DNA of 64,000 nt from Leptodontidium sp. MPI-SDFR-AT-0119. Lineage: Eukaryota; Ascomycota; Leotiomycetes; Helotiales; Leptodontidiaceae. A program made the position numbers and the translations under genes. The first letter of the stretch is position 1, and every line of letters starts with the position of its first letter. Positions 46,994-58,843 of the stretch are shown here, piece after piece. Location: the NCBI GenBank assembly GCA_020726505.1, contig JAHLEZ010000015.1:868001-932000 (forward strand), in the 5' to 3' direction. The notes under the pieces are model-generated. The model saw only the letters and a list, made by a program, of their open reading frames with translations. It was not told the DNA's origin and made no database searches.

Positions 46994-49863
46994 TCATTGT
47001 GCGTATCCCATCATCTCCTTCAGTCCATTATGATCCTTGTCCTTCTTGGTTCGCCAGAGGGACTTCTTCTTCTCTCGCTTCTTGGCCATTTCCTCCCATC
47101 CCTCTTCGTCGTCTTCGTCCGAAACGTTGGCCGGTTTCTTTACCATCTTGATGGTGGGACCATTTTTGGTTTCCCAGCCGAGAGCTGACATGGTGGAGGC
47201 TCTCGCCTTGTTGTCCTGTACCTGGGGAGGTGCCTGTGACACTGGTCTATATCGGCCTGGGAGACCAACGTTGCTTCGCTCAGATGGCGCTATTGATGGA
47301 GCATAACCCCCGCCACGAGCATGAATCGAGGGCGAGTACATACTACCACCACCGCCTTGCATCCAGGGAACAGCGTTTGGATCCAGCATCGTCATTGCCC
47401 GTTGATGAGTGCCGAAGTTGTGAGAGCTACCCGGACGCATTTGCTGGGCACTACCTGGCCGTGGGATTTCGCCCATCGATTGGTGAGGCATATGCCCGTT
47501 TTGCGGCGGCCCTTGACCACCAGCGGTCATCATTTGCATGAATTGCATCTGCATCTGCATGAACTGCTGCATCTGTTGTGACATCTGGATCTGTGCTTGG
47601 TCCCCAGGGGTCATCATCATCGGGTTCATAGGGCCCATGCCGTTGTACATACTACCTCCTGGTGGTGGTTGCATTCCCATAGGGTTGAATCCACCACCCT
47701 GAGGTGGTCCATAGTCGCCTTGTGGATTCGGGCTACCTCTCCTCATAGCCCGAGAACGCTCCTCCGTGGCAATGACTCCAACCAAACCACCAGGGGGTAA
47801 ACCCCTGGGTGCTGCTCCACCATTTACAGAACCAGCTCCAGCAGCGAAGGCCAATGATTCCCTGTGCATCGGGTTCACCAGACCAGCGCCAACGTAAGGG
47901 TCCTGGGGTAGGTTTCTGGCAAAGACTGGTAGCCTGCTATCTGAACTAACGACACCACCAGCATTTGACTGGGCTCCGGATCGAAGGTTGGGATTTGAAG
48001 ACATGTTTCTCATGGGCTGCTTGCCCTTGTTTGGAAATCCATGGGCTTGCAAGATGGCCAATGGAACCTCCTCGTCCTCCTCTTCGCCTTCATCACCATT
48101 AGCCAGATTTGGACTGCTCTGTGTAGCAAAAACACTAGGGCGAGTCGGAGGTAGGGCTTCGCCAGTAACCTTCATCATTTGCTGTCGGTATACCGCCATA
48201 TGAGCCTCCTGTTTGCGGCGTTGCTTGGCGAGTTGTTTATTCTTTTCCGCCTCATCTTCGTCATCGTCATAGGGCTCTTCCTCTTCCTCCTCTTCCTCGT
48301 CCTTGGCATGTCCTCCATAGCTCCTAAGGCGCTCCTGGTCCTGCTTGTACCGTTCAAACTGCGCTGGGGTCATAACCTTGTTCTGAGGAGTAGCATGTCT
48401 CGGTGGGGACGACGATTTCTCATTGAAACGCTGTGCTAAGTTTGCCGAAGCCGCAATATGAACGTCAAACATGTTGTCCTCGGAAGCTTTTGCAGCGGGC
48501 TTTCGTGCTTTAGGAGTTGCGTCGACGGATCCCGTACCCCAGCTGGCAATCGTCGCATCATCCACCTTGAATGACGAATCGGAAGGAAGAGCCCAGCTGT
48601 CTCGAACTTTCGACTCGTAACCAGTATCATTTATGCGTCGGTTTGCACTTATAGATTCTCGAAGAAGTTTGGCATCCTCATCGACCGCATCCCCGTACTC
48701 CAGGGTGGATTGACGTTTGGGTTCCATGACGGCACTGCTACGTCGAAGTCCGCTTATTGGTCCACCTGGTCTTTGTGGTCGGCTGTACGATGTCGGGTTG
48801 TCATTCGTCGTCCGTGGAGCTGTGTTGTGCTGTGGAACTGGTGGAGGTGTGTTACGGGATGCAAGAACAGGGCTGGCACCAGACATTAGACCCTCATGAG
48901 AATGTTGACTGCTCCATGAATATGGTGACGGCTCAATGTGTTTGTTCCTGTCGATGTTGAGAGGTGAAGGTTGATTGAACCGGCTGGCTGTGAGCGATCG
49001 ATTTGCAGGGCCTGATGGGGTGGTGTCCTATATATATAAGTTAGACTTTCGGAGATTGATTGTGGATCGGCAGACTTACCGGGCTCCGTGACATGGCTCT
49101 GTTTGTTTCAACATCCATTACAGCACTCCTACGCTTGCCAATTCCATTAAACATATCTGAGAAATCACCTCCAAGGCTCAAGCCAAGGTCTCTCTCATCC
49201 AGTTTGGGGGGTGTTGCTGTGCTTGCGTAGCTAGAGGCTGTCACAGCTCTCTGTCTACCCGTCTGTTCCTCGTCAACAACTGGGGATTGTGGTTCTTTTG
49301 AAATCGGTGGAGGTGGAGTTTGCCCTTTGCTGTGTCGTCCCCAAGATAGAGTGCGGCCTGCGTTTTTCAAGGAGAACGCTGATGCTGACTTTGGAACCGG
49401 AGGCAATGGAATATCACTGAAAGGTCTATCGTGTGGTGATTTCCACTCGTCCCGTCGTGGCAGATCCGTAGACGAAGGCGTTGTAGATGCCGCGCTCAAT
49501 CGAGATGAATTATCAGTTGTAGAGATGGTATTAGTGTTCGAAGCACCACTGTCACTTCACAGCAGTCAGTAACCGGATAATATGACTGACACAGACTAAG
49601 ATCATTCCTGGTCATCAACCTCATTTGTATGCTTACCGATTGTAAATGTTCTCGAACATGTTGTCATCATCTACTGTGGAAGTCTTTGGTCTCAATGGCA
49701 CTGTTGCGGACTTTGCGAACTTCTTTTCTCCGTCGAACGACCGACTCGCACCGTCCTCGCGCTCGAATACCTTGAATGATGGCTCCGATGTTACCGCTTG
49801 AGCAACGTCCAGCTCATTCGCGGTCGATTTGCGCCGCCCGAAGCCTTTGGGAAACTTCGGCAT
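46994..49863 (-). CDS. Large disordered protein of unknown function
   Basis: Model: complement of 46994-49027, 49080-49554, 49637-49863, 911 aa. I do not recognise a named family. The N-terminus is basic (MPKFPKGFGRRKS), then come Ser/Pro-rich segments (PPLPPVP-like; SKGQTPPPPISKEP), an acidic run (KDEEEEEEEEPYDDDEDE) beside a Lys/Gln helix near residue 470, the motif EEVPLAILQAHGFPNKGKQP, and a Met/Gln/Gly-rich stretch (QMSQQMQQFMQMQMQFMQM) near 680. It ends in basic KKREKKKSLWRTKKDKD and a short GLKEMMGYAQ tail. The VPLAILQAHGFPNK piece looks conserved and may be a docking motif. Splice junctions (GTAAGC, GTAAGT) are exact in phase. Confidence 0.78.
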
Positions 49864-52800
49864 GTAGTAAATATTAGGTTCGAGAACGAATATGTATCGT
49901 TCTCGAAATCATACGACAAGCAGGTCGTCCAGTGTTGTAAATATGACAGATATTAATTATATCGCAATTGTGCGGAAATCGGTGAGAAATGTCTGTCTGC
50001 CGTAATGTTCAATGACCTCGTATGCTGTGCGTCGAAACAAGTGGTGCCTAAGGAATCGGGAAGGTGTCGTCAATGAAGCCTCGTAACGAGAGAAAGTGTC
50101 TTCTGGCTGGAGCAACCCAGAGGTTGGAATTAGCAAAGTTCAAGAACTCATGCGGGTAGCCGGTGTCTGGGACTGGTGGGGTTGTCCAAGTGGAATCAAT
50201 CGTGGCGGGTTGCATGCAAAACACGATAACTTCCGTCCTGATTCGGGCATTTGTTGTGGACGTAAGGGATGAACGCCAGCAAACGTGTTGAAGAGCGATG
50301 AGGCAAGAAGTCAAAAGCGTGGATAGTGACGATGGATGATGATATAAGACCGGTAGATGACCCGACCCTTTGCAGCGATACCAGTATTTCGTTCGCTGGT
50401 CGCGCGAGGTTGGGAGGCGATTCGAGAGGCTGAGTTGAGGTTTGTTGACGCTCCAAATTTAGACCGGTTCCCAGGCTGTCGAGTCGAGTCGAGTCCAGAG
50501 ACGGGAATCCTTGCGGTGGCGGAACCAGACAACAAGGAGAGATGGCGGTACTCACAGAACAGAAGACTGCAGATGTGCAAGAAATGAAGGCGGTTGGCGA
50601 TGGCGATGGGGAGTAGCAATTCCTATCCGCAGGTCGCCGGTGAGGTTGATGACAGGAAGGAGGAGGACAAGGAGGAGTCGCAGCAGTTGAGAGGAGACAA
50701 GACAAGGTACCGTAGCTTCTCGTGTTTTTCGCTGAGTGTAAAGGGCCTTTAGCTCAGCTGTGGCGGTGGCCCCGTCCCTGGCTCTAGCACCAAAGGGGAA
50801 CACGCTTCGACGGTTCTGGCCTGGATCAAGGATGGACTGGTGGAATGGCCAATATTTAATATTTTTGACTACGGGCCCCATTATTTAAAAGTATTTAAAC
50901 GACGACCAAGTGGGATGAGTGGCGGACCTGACAGTGTTAGTAGTAGATAGATGTAGAGGATAAACGCTTGATGCACTCCCGAGGTTGTTCTATAGCTTCT
51001 TTTTACTTGCTTGCTTGATTATTTTTTTGTTTATTCAGTTCATCCGTCCTTCTCTTCTCGATGCACGTACCGATGAGACTATTCAATATTAGAAAGAAAG
51101 GGCTTCCCATTGCGGGGATTGTTGCATTGAATGGCTTGTTGTACAACACAGAGTGCAAACCACGGACTTTGGTTGATCTGCTGTAACTCACTAACTCTGG
51201 AAGGTCATACACTGTTGTGATGGAAGTCCAACACAGCATCATACTTCGGACGGACGGACTTGTGGAAAGGAGAGAAGCAACATGAAGCTATTCCCACCCT
51301 ATCAAAGCACTGTTCAAGAGCTGGTCTCACATCTTCACTTCCAAGGCGATGGCAAAGTCAACAAACCCAACAACCATGGATCGGTTGGAATGTCGTTATT
51401 CATGCACCATATCCACCGTCCCCTTCCCCCTTGGCAAGGACAGGCATGCCCTTTCATCTGAAGTCCTGTATGGAATTGAGAACTGCTTGTCCTTGTCTGT
51501 CAAACCAGTTTTACTCGAAACTTAAAAATTGTCATCATCTCGCAAGATTGTTTCCACCCGTCAAGTATTTTTCCTGAACTATAAATACATCCATATAGGC
51601 CACCGTTTCCCTGCTACCATTCTTTCTCTATCAGCAACGGCAGCAAACGCTCCGGACTCCTGTCGATGCCGTGATGTAGGGGACCTGAAAGCAATTGACA
51701 GATCCGCGTCCCGAACGAAGTCTGCATGGGCCAACAACTCAGGGGTAATTGCCCATGCACGCACGCATCGAGAGAGGGTTAAAGTTACAAAATGACGTGC
51801 CTAACAGGCAATAAATATATTCCCCTCCGAGCGAGTACGAGCCTCCAAATCTCTTTTGTCTCTCCCCTTGTCCCTTTCAAGAACGAGACTGAAAAAAGCC
51901 CCCGAATTCTCCTTATTACCCTCATCACAAACCGGCATAAATAAACATCAATCGATCGTACCACCCAGCTAACCTCAAACACTTCACTTCGCATGGTCTC
52001 AAATAAATAAAGTCGAAAAAATCAAAAGGAGTCCAGAAGAAGTCACAGCTCCATGTGCAAGGCAATCCCCTGTTCTTCAACCCTGCTGTCAGCCTCCCTA
52101 TTGAGTAGCAATTGCGAACCCTGGTCCGGCTGATCAGATTTCAGATCAGATCATCACAGCCCCCGATCGCCAACTTCGATTTCTTCTCCTTCTCCATTGA
52201 TTTCTCCTTTCAAAGGAATTTACCTAGCCAAAAATCCCATTCCTCGTTCGGTAAAAGAACATAACAACAAAGATTCGTAAACATAGATCTAGTTTCGTCT
52301 TTGAGGTAAACTTTCAGGTAATCTAATAAACAAACAGATCGTCACCATCAATCAAGCTAGTCCCCAGGTCGTCGTCGTCTTCTTCTTGACATGCACCGAG
52401 CCCTTATGCTAAGTCCCCGGCGCCAAAACCAGCCAACACTACTTACTACGGCATCTCTTCTAAAATCTCCAAGACTCAAGACTCAAGTGGCCAACTTCAC
52501 TCGGCCCCCAACGATCCCGAAATGAGCGCTAACCCCAGGAAAATGCCGAATCAAATAAATCCAACAAGAACACTAACAACCCACACAAAATCCTCTATTC
52601 CACTTAAAGATCTAAAGAATGACACATGCCCACCTTCTCCCTCTCATTCGTCCATCTCAATCTCGCCTGCTCCGGTATCGAAACCCAAAGCTACCCCAGC
52701 ACAAACCCGCAAAAGCTTCCATAAATTACAAGCAAGTGCAAAAGCAGCGGCCGGAGTTCCGGGGTCTGGGCTCAGGAGCCCGCCACGTCAGAAAACAAGT

Positions 52801-53458
52801 ACAGATTTACTGTACAGTGCAGATCTCGAAAGTTCATGACCTCAGTCCTCCGCCAAGTTCACGATCTCATGAACTGCTGCAGCTGTCTGTCCCGAGATTA
52901 AATGTGTGGCTTGCGCGCTTGCGGGATCTTTTGTCTGCGGAAGTGTCTGAAGATGGAAATTGCATTTGCTTGATGAGGGGATGGAGGATGGGAGGCGCCG
53001 CCTGGGATGTCTGGGCGAGGACATGGGGCGGGTAATTAATGAGGTGTTGAAAGATTGAACTGCCTCACTAAATTTACTTAGTTGATCGAGTCGAGCTAGC
53101 GTTGAGATGCGGCGTAAACATTGGGATCAGACTTGTTACTTTTGGGTAGGTTCTGGTATTTTCGCGATCGCTTAAAAGACGATTGTTTTGACATTTGGCA
53201 CATTGTGAATGTCCGAGGTTGAGTTGGACATTGAAGATTTAGGATTGTTTACACATCGAGAAAATGAGAATGTCGAAGTTTGAGAGACGAGAGTTGCTCC
53301 TGTGTAGTAGCTACGAATCAATAGCAAAGCAAGATGGCCGCCGTCCGTTCTCCGTGGCCTCCTGCCCTTTGTTTCCTTTTCGTACAACACTACAACCTAC
53401 AACCGTAACAGATATTTCATACATTCCACCCCAAACCCTATTTCCAACGATCCGGTAT
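49864..53458. other. Long gene-poor stretch
   Basis: 3.6 kb between the start of the disordered-protein gene (minus) and the end of the CDF transporter gene (minus). Only short frames occur. One 105-codon plus ORF (52522-52839) is listed separately with low trust. No tRNA, rRNA or repeat array is visible. The left side should hold the promoter of the disordered-protein gene. Confidence 0.45.
52522..52839 (+). CDS. Possible small hypothetical protein
   Basis: A single-exon ORF of 105 aa starts with MSANPRKMPNQINPTRTL and contains Ser/Pro-rich SPSHSSISISPAPVSKPK and a basic helix KSFHKLQASAKAAAG. It has no domain, signal peptide or membrane span. Composition is not random-looking, and an ATG with purines before it opens the frame, but nothing else supports it. 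Confidence 0.3.
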   Translation: MSANPRKMPNQINPTRTLTTHTKSSIPLKDLKNDTCPPSPSHSSISISPAPVSKPKATPAQTRKSFHKLQASAKAAAGVPGSGLRSPPRQKTSTDLLYSADLESS

Positions 53459-55317
53459 CTATTCTCCCTGCTGCTGCATGTGCGTTGGAAGATTCCAAGA
53501 AGCATAATCCTGATGAACAAAAGCCCGATCGACGGTCGGCACCGATTCCAAGACATACTGCAAAGACTCTCCTAAGTCATGGCTGTCTCGCAGACTCATG
53601 TTTTCGTCAAGTACAATATCAACCTCGACATTGAGTTTGTCTCCTGCATGATAGGCTTGCAAGCCTTGGATTTGCTTGATGGTCTTGGCGAATCGCATCG
53701 TGAGGTAGAGAAGAACATTTCGTTCATCAGCTGTTGCTGCCGCACCAGAAAGATTCCGAATATGACCTGCTGATGTTCCTGCCCAGTTAAAGATAACAAA
53801 AACTGATAGGGCAAGACCACCAAGAGCATCCATCCACCAAAGTTTTGCGTAGAATCCAACTATACTAGAGTTAGAGAGTAACAGAAATCCGACAAGCGCC
53901 ATCTACTCACCAAGAGGAAAGATAATACTGAAGATGTTGAAGACAACATCGGTCATGGCATCTTGTGCTAGCGCTTGTACGCTCGAATTCTTGATGAGAC
54001 GGCAGTAAAGCCAGCACAAGAACTTGATCAAGACGGTGCTTGACATAATGATGATTGCAGGGAGGGTAAGTTGGATAATAGAGTGGTCTCCCGAGTGCAA
54101 TCTGCTCACACACTCGAGCCCCACTTGGAAGAAGGAAGTGACCATAATGACTGAAAATACCAAAACCCCAATGGGCTCCAGGCGTCTTCTGCCAACAGGG
54201 TACTGATATTGGTCTTGGGATTCGATCATTCTCGTTGTGGTCCACACGATTCCCGTGCTGAGAAAGTCAAGAGCAGCATCCACCAGCGATGCCAAAACGG
54301 ACAGAGAGCTTGTGAGTACTATAACAGCAATCTTTCCAGCCAGGAGAATGGCATTGGCGACCAAGTTAATGTAAATGGCGATTTGAACGATTCTGTCCCC
54401 GCTTTCGACACTGTCGTCCTCCATTCCAGGAATCTCCGGTCGTGGTCCATCAAAATCATCATCTTCCTCCTCTTCTCGTCCAAGGAGTGGTGACAATTCA
54501 GAGGAGACTTTGTAGAGATCGCGGGGCGTTCTTTTGACCTTCTTTGAGGTTGTGCCATTTACAGCGACAAGGTCATCGTCTTCTGGGGTTGCAGGTTCTT
54601 CAGATATCGTGGGTGGAACAGTCAGATCTCGTGCGCCACTTCCCGGCGTATTGTTATACTCATTCAGCAGATCGTGAGGGAGGGACGAATCCAGGAGCCT
54701 ATCAATGTAAATATATTGCTGAAGCAAGCTATTGGTTCTCTCGTAGTACTCGCGGCTAATAATGATTAGCCATTGTGTCACAGCATGATGGTCCTTCCGA
54801 TACTTGCATTGGCTTCTTCATTGTCTTCAATTGTTCTTCCGTTTTCCAGTACCTCTCTGCGAGCAATGTCAGAACTCCAAAACCAACAATAAGCTTCTGC
54901 CAATTGCATTTCGCATTTCTGATAACCAAGCTGTCGCAAAGATCACTCACCCCATTTGTAACGAGGATTGCTATTCCCGATAAGTCGCTGACTTCGCATT
55001 TGAGGTCCATTGAGAATCAGACTCAATCGCCGTTCATCAATGCTCTTGAAATCATCCCCATCATCGTATTCCCGCGATCGTCTCTCGCCCGCCTCTTCGT
55101 CTTCGGCCGACTCTCTACCCCGAACCACCGACGATGGTCGCCTATGCTGCATCGCCTGCAGAGATTGACTCGATCGTGACCTTATAAGGCTGACGAGAGT
55201 TCCGTGTCCGTGTGTAGCCATCGGGTTGGCGGCCTCATCGCTGCTGAGTGGAAGGAAGCCTCGTGGGCGAGCAATTCTGCCGTATTTGGGAGGGGAAGAT
55301 CCATATTCGTCCGTCAT
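53459..55317 (-). CDS. Cation diffusion facilitator (CDF), manganese-type metal transporter
   Basis: Model: complement of 53459-53859, 53911-54755, 54808-54856, 54951-55317, 553 aa. The N-terminal 130 residues are cytosolic and charged, leading to RYKWERYWKTEEQLKTMKKP and EYYERTNSLLQQYIYIDRLL, a pre-domain segment common in fungal CDF proteins. Membrane helices follow, with DAALDFLST in helix 2 and DAMTDVVFN in helix 5. Both metal sites are therefore DxxxD, the Mn-type signature, instead of HxxxD of zinc carriers. The C-terminal cytoplasmic domain contains LNVEVDIVLDENMSL. CDF proteins move divalent ions out of the cytosol into organelles by proton exchange. The second exon is only 49 nt and its intron has a GC donor. 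The start could also be at 55362. Confidence 0.9.
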
Positions 55318-56071
55318 ATTGGGCCGGCCAGCGTCAATTGAAGCAAGAACTGCTTCCCTCAACAGACTACATATACTTCGGTGAAAGGATAGACTGCGAC
55401 ATGTCGTTTCGAATTGGAGTATTTATTGTTGATGCCAAGCTGTAGAAGGGTCTGCTTCTCCGTCTCAACATCGCCTGCCATGGCATGGATGTCAAGTCAA
55501 GCTATCTCTTATCATGTCTGCAAGCGAGAGGATGTTGCCGCTGACGAGTGAAGATCGGACATGACCCATGCAAAGCATCCACATGTTTCATGCACCTATC
55601 AGAATAGAGACTCTTGCACGATGTCGAGCTAGAACAATTATTTCTTTCGAGTCAAGTGAGCATCTCAGATCTCCCAACGATACGGGAATAACAGTGGTTT
55701 TGGGACGTGGTGCAAGTCTCTTCATAATGGAGGTAAACAACATGTGTTCTAGTAGCCCAGACTACTTGCTCAAAATAATTTCTATTCTTATACCGAGACA
55801 ATCTTTGAGAGGGAAAAGCCCGTGAAGTGGGAAAAGTCCTTTCTTATCCTCCCTCAACAAACAAATCTCGCGCGGATTCTCATACAAGCTCTGGGGGAGC
55901 TGGATGGTGGAGTCCATATACCATGTATATAAGCTGATTAAATAACCTCAAAAGACAAAGCTCTTGCAGCATAAACCATTTTCCATTTATTTGAAGAGTA
56001 CGCTGACCGTGCTGCTATCCGGCATTTTGCTCTCTGGAGGGTCCTGTCATGCTGGCAGTGATGAATCTAAT
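55318..56071. other. Intergenic, no gene seen
   Basis: 754 bases between the CDF gene start and the 3' end of a broken gene, both on the minus strand. It should hold the CDF promoter. ORFs are short and without character. Confidence 0.45.
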
Positions 56072-58107
56072 TCAAAGGAATTGCACTACTCGCTTGCCAA
56101 CCTTGGTATCCACAACAGGAGATGTATCTGCGGCAGTACCGCACAATGCACCAAATAGAGCCGCACGATATATCAACAGTGTCCGTAATCCGTCTTCAGC
56201 CTTCGCCTGATGGAAAACAGCTTCTATCGAGTCAGACTCCTGCTTCTTCAAACCGAAGCCTGGGGTGTTTGGTTGGGGGTTGGCGACAAAGCCTGGCTCT
56301 GAAAATACCTCTTCCATCAACATCCTGGCTTCCTTCCTAGCATTCTCTTGGTCCGAGTGCTCGAGCCAGAGATCGACCTGAGTCATGTCAGCGGATAAAT
56401 TGTAAGGTGTATCTCTGGCACTAGGAGTCTATGAACCAGACTGTTATACGCACTTCATGAAGTTGGAACCCTAGAGCCCTCGTGTATATGATTGACCATC
56501 AAATTCCAGCAAATGGAAGAAATATGGATCTTCAAGCCACTTCATGCAAGAGTGAAGTGCCAGAGGGAGCACAACGAACGCCGCCTCTTCTCTCTCTGGA
56601 CCTGGCCCTCCTCCGTCCCATGTACCCGACGGGGTGACGAAGGTATTCACTACCGTGCTTATAATGCTGTCCATCCCAACCCCATCATTCGGGAATTTGT
56701 ACAAACTTGGTATTGTGTGAAGAACGTGCTCCTTGGAATTCTGAAGGTCGTTCTTGTGATCCATAGCCCAGCAACGAGGATAGTCGGCTAGCGTATTGAT
56801 GCTCGGGACTCCCTTGGCTTCAACCTCGACATTCCTATCACTGCAGTATCTCTGGAGCCTCGGATTGCCTTGATAGTTTACATGCCGTACATAGAACCAC
56901 CGGCTGAGATTACGTACTTGTTGAGCGTCGCAAGGATAGTCATTCTATCAAGTTTGGCCCAGATGGTTAAACGAGTGCAAAGACTCCTGGCGGCCAGTGG
57001 CATGTTGATTGCTGATGAAGGAACAGCTTGTGGCCATCGACCTGGGCAAATGAGCAGAAGTTGCAGCGCCCTGCACTGTTGACTATCGCGTAGTGGTTTC
57101 GGCTCAAACCACATATATACAGCTGAAAGCCCTCTTCCCGGCTCGATCCATCTTTCGATCCCAAGGCTGGAATTGTGCAGCGTCTTTCCCATCACGTTAT
57201 GTCTACGGAAGAAGTTGTCAGCATTAGTAGAATATAGATAGAGTTGTATGTGAATAAATACCAACTCACACCTTGTAAGTTGACAGTCCGGGAAATATCT
57301 TGAATGCCGCAACAAGGTCAAGTGATGGATGGTCGATAAATGATAACTGCATATTGTTCCCTCTGGCAACTGGATACTTATCGACCACTGCAATATCATC
57401 ACACCCTGCAAGTGCTGCTAGAGTTACAATAGTTTCAATGGTACCTACAGCCGGTGCAGCTTGTACATCAGAAGGTAAATAGTCGGTATTACAAGAAACG
57501 AGAAGCCTCTCGGGCTCTATCTTTCGTTCCCATTTATTTTGCACTCGAAAGTACGTTGGTCCATTGGGAAAGAGTGCAAGGAGATTTGCCCAGCTGCCTG
57601 CATATTCTTTCTCTGGAAAACTTAGGTTAGATTCCTTGAACAATAGAGGCGCCAGCCAAAATGAAGTCTCGAGGAGGTTACCTGAGTGGAACGGCCAGAC
57701 GAGAGTCCGATTTCCTCCAATCCCGTCGCCCGACTTCGTAGGTCTAACAGTCCCCCATTGACGAGTTGGAAGGCGAAGGAACGGCACTTGAGTCACAGTC
57801 CTGACACGGAATTCCCGGCCATTGATACGGGATTTGGAAAAGGCTGCGTATTCGCCAATTGCTCCCCTCGATGCCTTCAATCTTCCGGTCCAGCTGCCAA
57901 GATGTCTTGGAATACCATGAGCGTCGCCACAATAAATGCCAAAATGCCTATTGCAACAGTGAATCCGAAAGTTAACGGGTCCCAATTGTACTGGCTGCAG
58001 TAAGTTAGATATACACCAGATGTAGAGGAGGACGAATTAGCTGGATTGGTTACTCTTGGGCAGTGATGAGAGCCCGAAGGAGACACTCTGTAGAGTTCTC
58101 TGGGCAA
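56072..58107 (-). pseudogene. Broken multi-exon gene of an uncharacterised fungal membrane-anchored family
   Basis: Minus-strand pieces add up to one protein but in shifting frames. The first piece (58107-57877) has a luminal N-terminus and one membrane span (FTVAIGILAFIVATLMVFQ) and runs into a stop after LAAGPED. The next piece, in another frame, starts RLKASRGAIGEYAAFSKS and continues through SWANLLALFPNG, LVSCNTDYLPSDVQAAPAVG and AALAGCDDIAVVDKYP (with a probable intron at 57613-57681). Further pieces lie at 57164-56967 (ending in TAA), at 56935-56471 (NLSRWFYVRHVNYQG, HTIPSLYKFPNDG, FVTPSGTWDGG; ending in TAG), and at 56370-56072 (VDLWLEHSDQENARKEA). At least three joins cannot be made by introns. 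I recall this layout from uncharacterised ascomycete proteins; function unknown. Confidence 0.65.
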
Positions 58108-58843
58108 AGACTCTCCATTGATTTACTAGAACTTCCGTCAAATAACAAGGAGGATTGGGAACGACACTTCAGTGACTACTATTTCAAAGAGCGGAAAGCA
58201 GTGATCGGGCGAGGGAGGAGGTTCTGGTTCCACGTGATGAGCTGAACAATGGAGAACTACTTAGGTGCCTACCACAACGTCCCAGATATACCCCTAAAAC
58301 CGGCGATTGCATCCCAAAAGGTAGCCTAAGTCGAACTATTGTTACTTATACTAATATCACAAAAATTTTTGTGTATACTTTCCACCTGTGAGATTGAACT
58401 TGGACGCAAGATGGTGATATTAGTAGAATCTAGGCTGTGCAGTGAGTGAATGCCGCTTCTCGCTCATAAGGAACGATAGCTTTCGACCTCACGCTAAATA
58501 TGAAGACTTATACAAAACCTTCACAAATTAAGGTCCACCTCGCAAAATTTAGCTTATATTTTGTGTTCAATCGAGATAGAGCAAATAGCGCCTACTCATC
58601 CCGAGAACTAGTCAGTTGTTATCAAATCTGCCATGTCATGATTTTATTATTGATATCATAAACAGTACCCGAATAGAGACATGTAAGTAGTAGTTCCAAG
58701 GATGGCCGCAAGTCCCAGAAATTATCTCTAAATCAACAGAGAAGTCCTTACAGAGATCCCGACCAAATCCCATTCCATTGTAACCATTCCCGGGTATCTT
58801 TAGCATATATCCATCCCAAAACGCCAGGATACCGAGCAAAAGA
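58108..58843. other. AT-rich intergenic region
   Basis: 736 bases between the broken gene's start and the Rad60-like gene's stop, both minus. Much of 58.3-58.7 kb is clearly AT-rich. Only short ORFs. No RNA gene seen. Confidence 0.5.

Noticed and set aside
58300..58700. Repeat-induced point mutation (RIP) in the AT-rich block beside the broken gene
   Set aside because: AT content is high, but the lesions in the neighbouring gene include base gains and losses, not only C-to-T changes, and no repeated copy is in the window.
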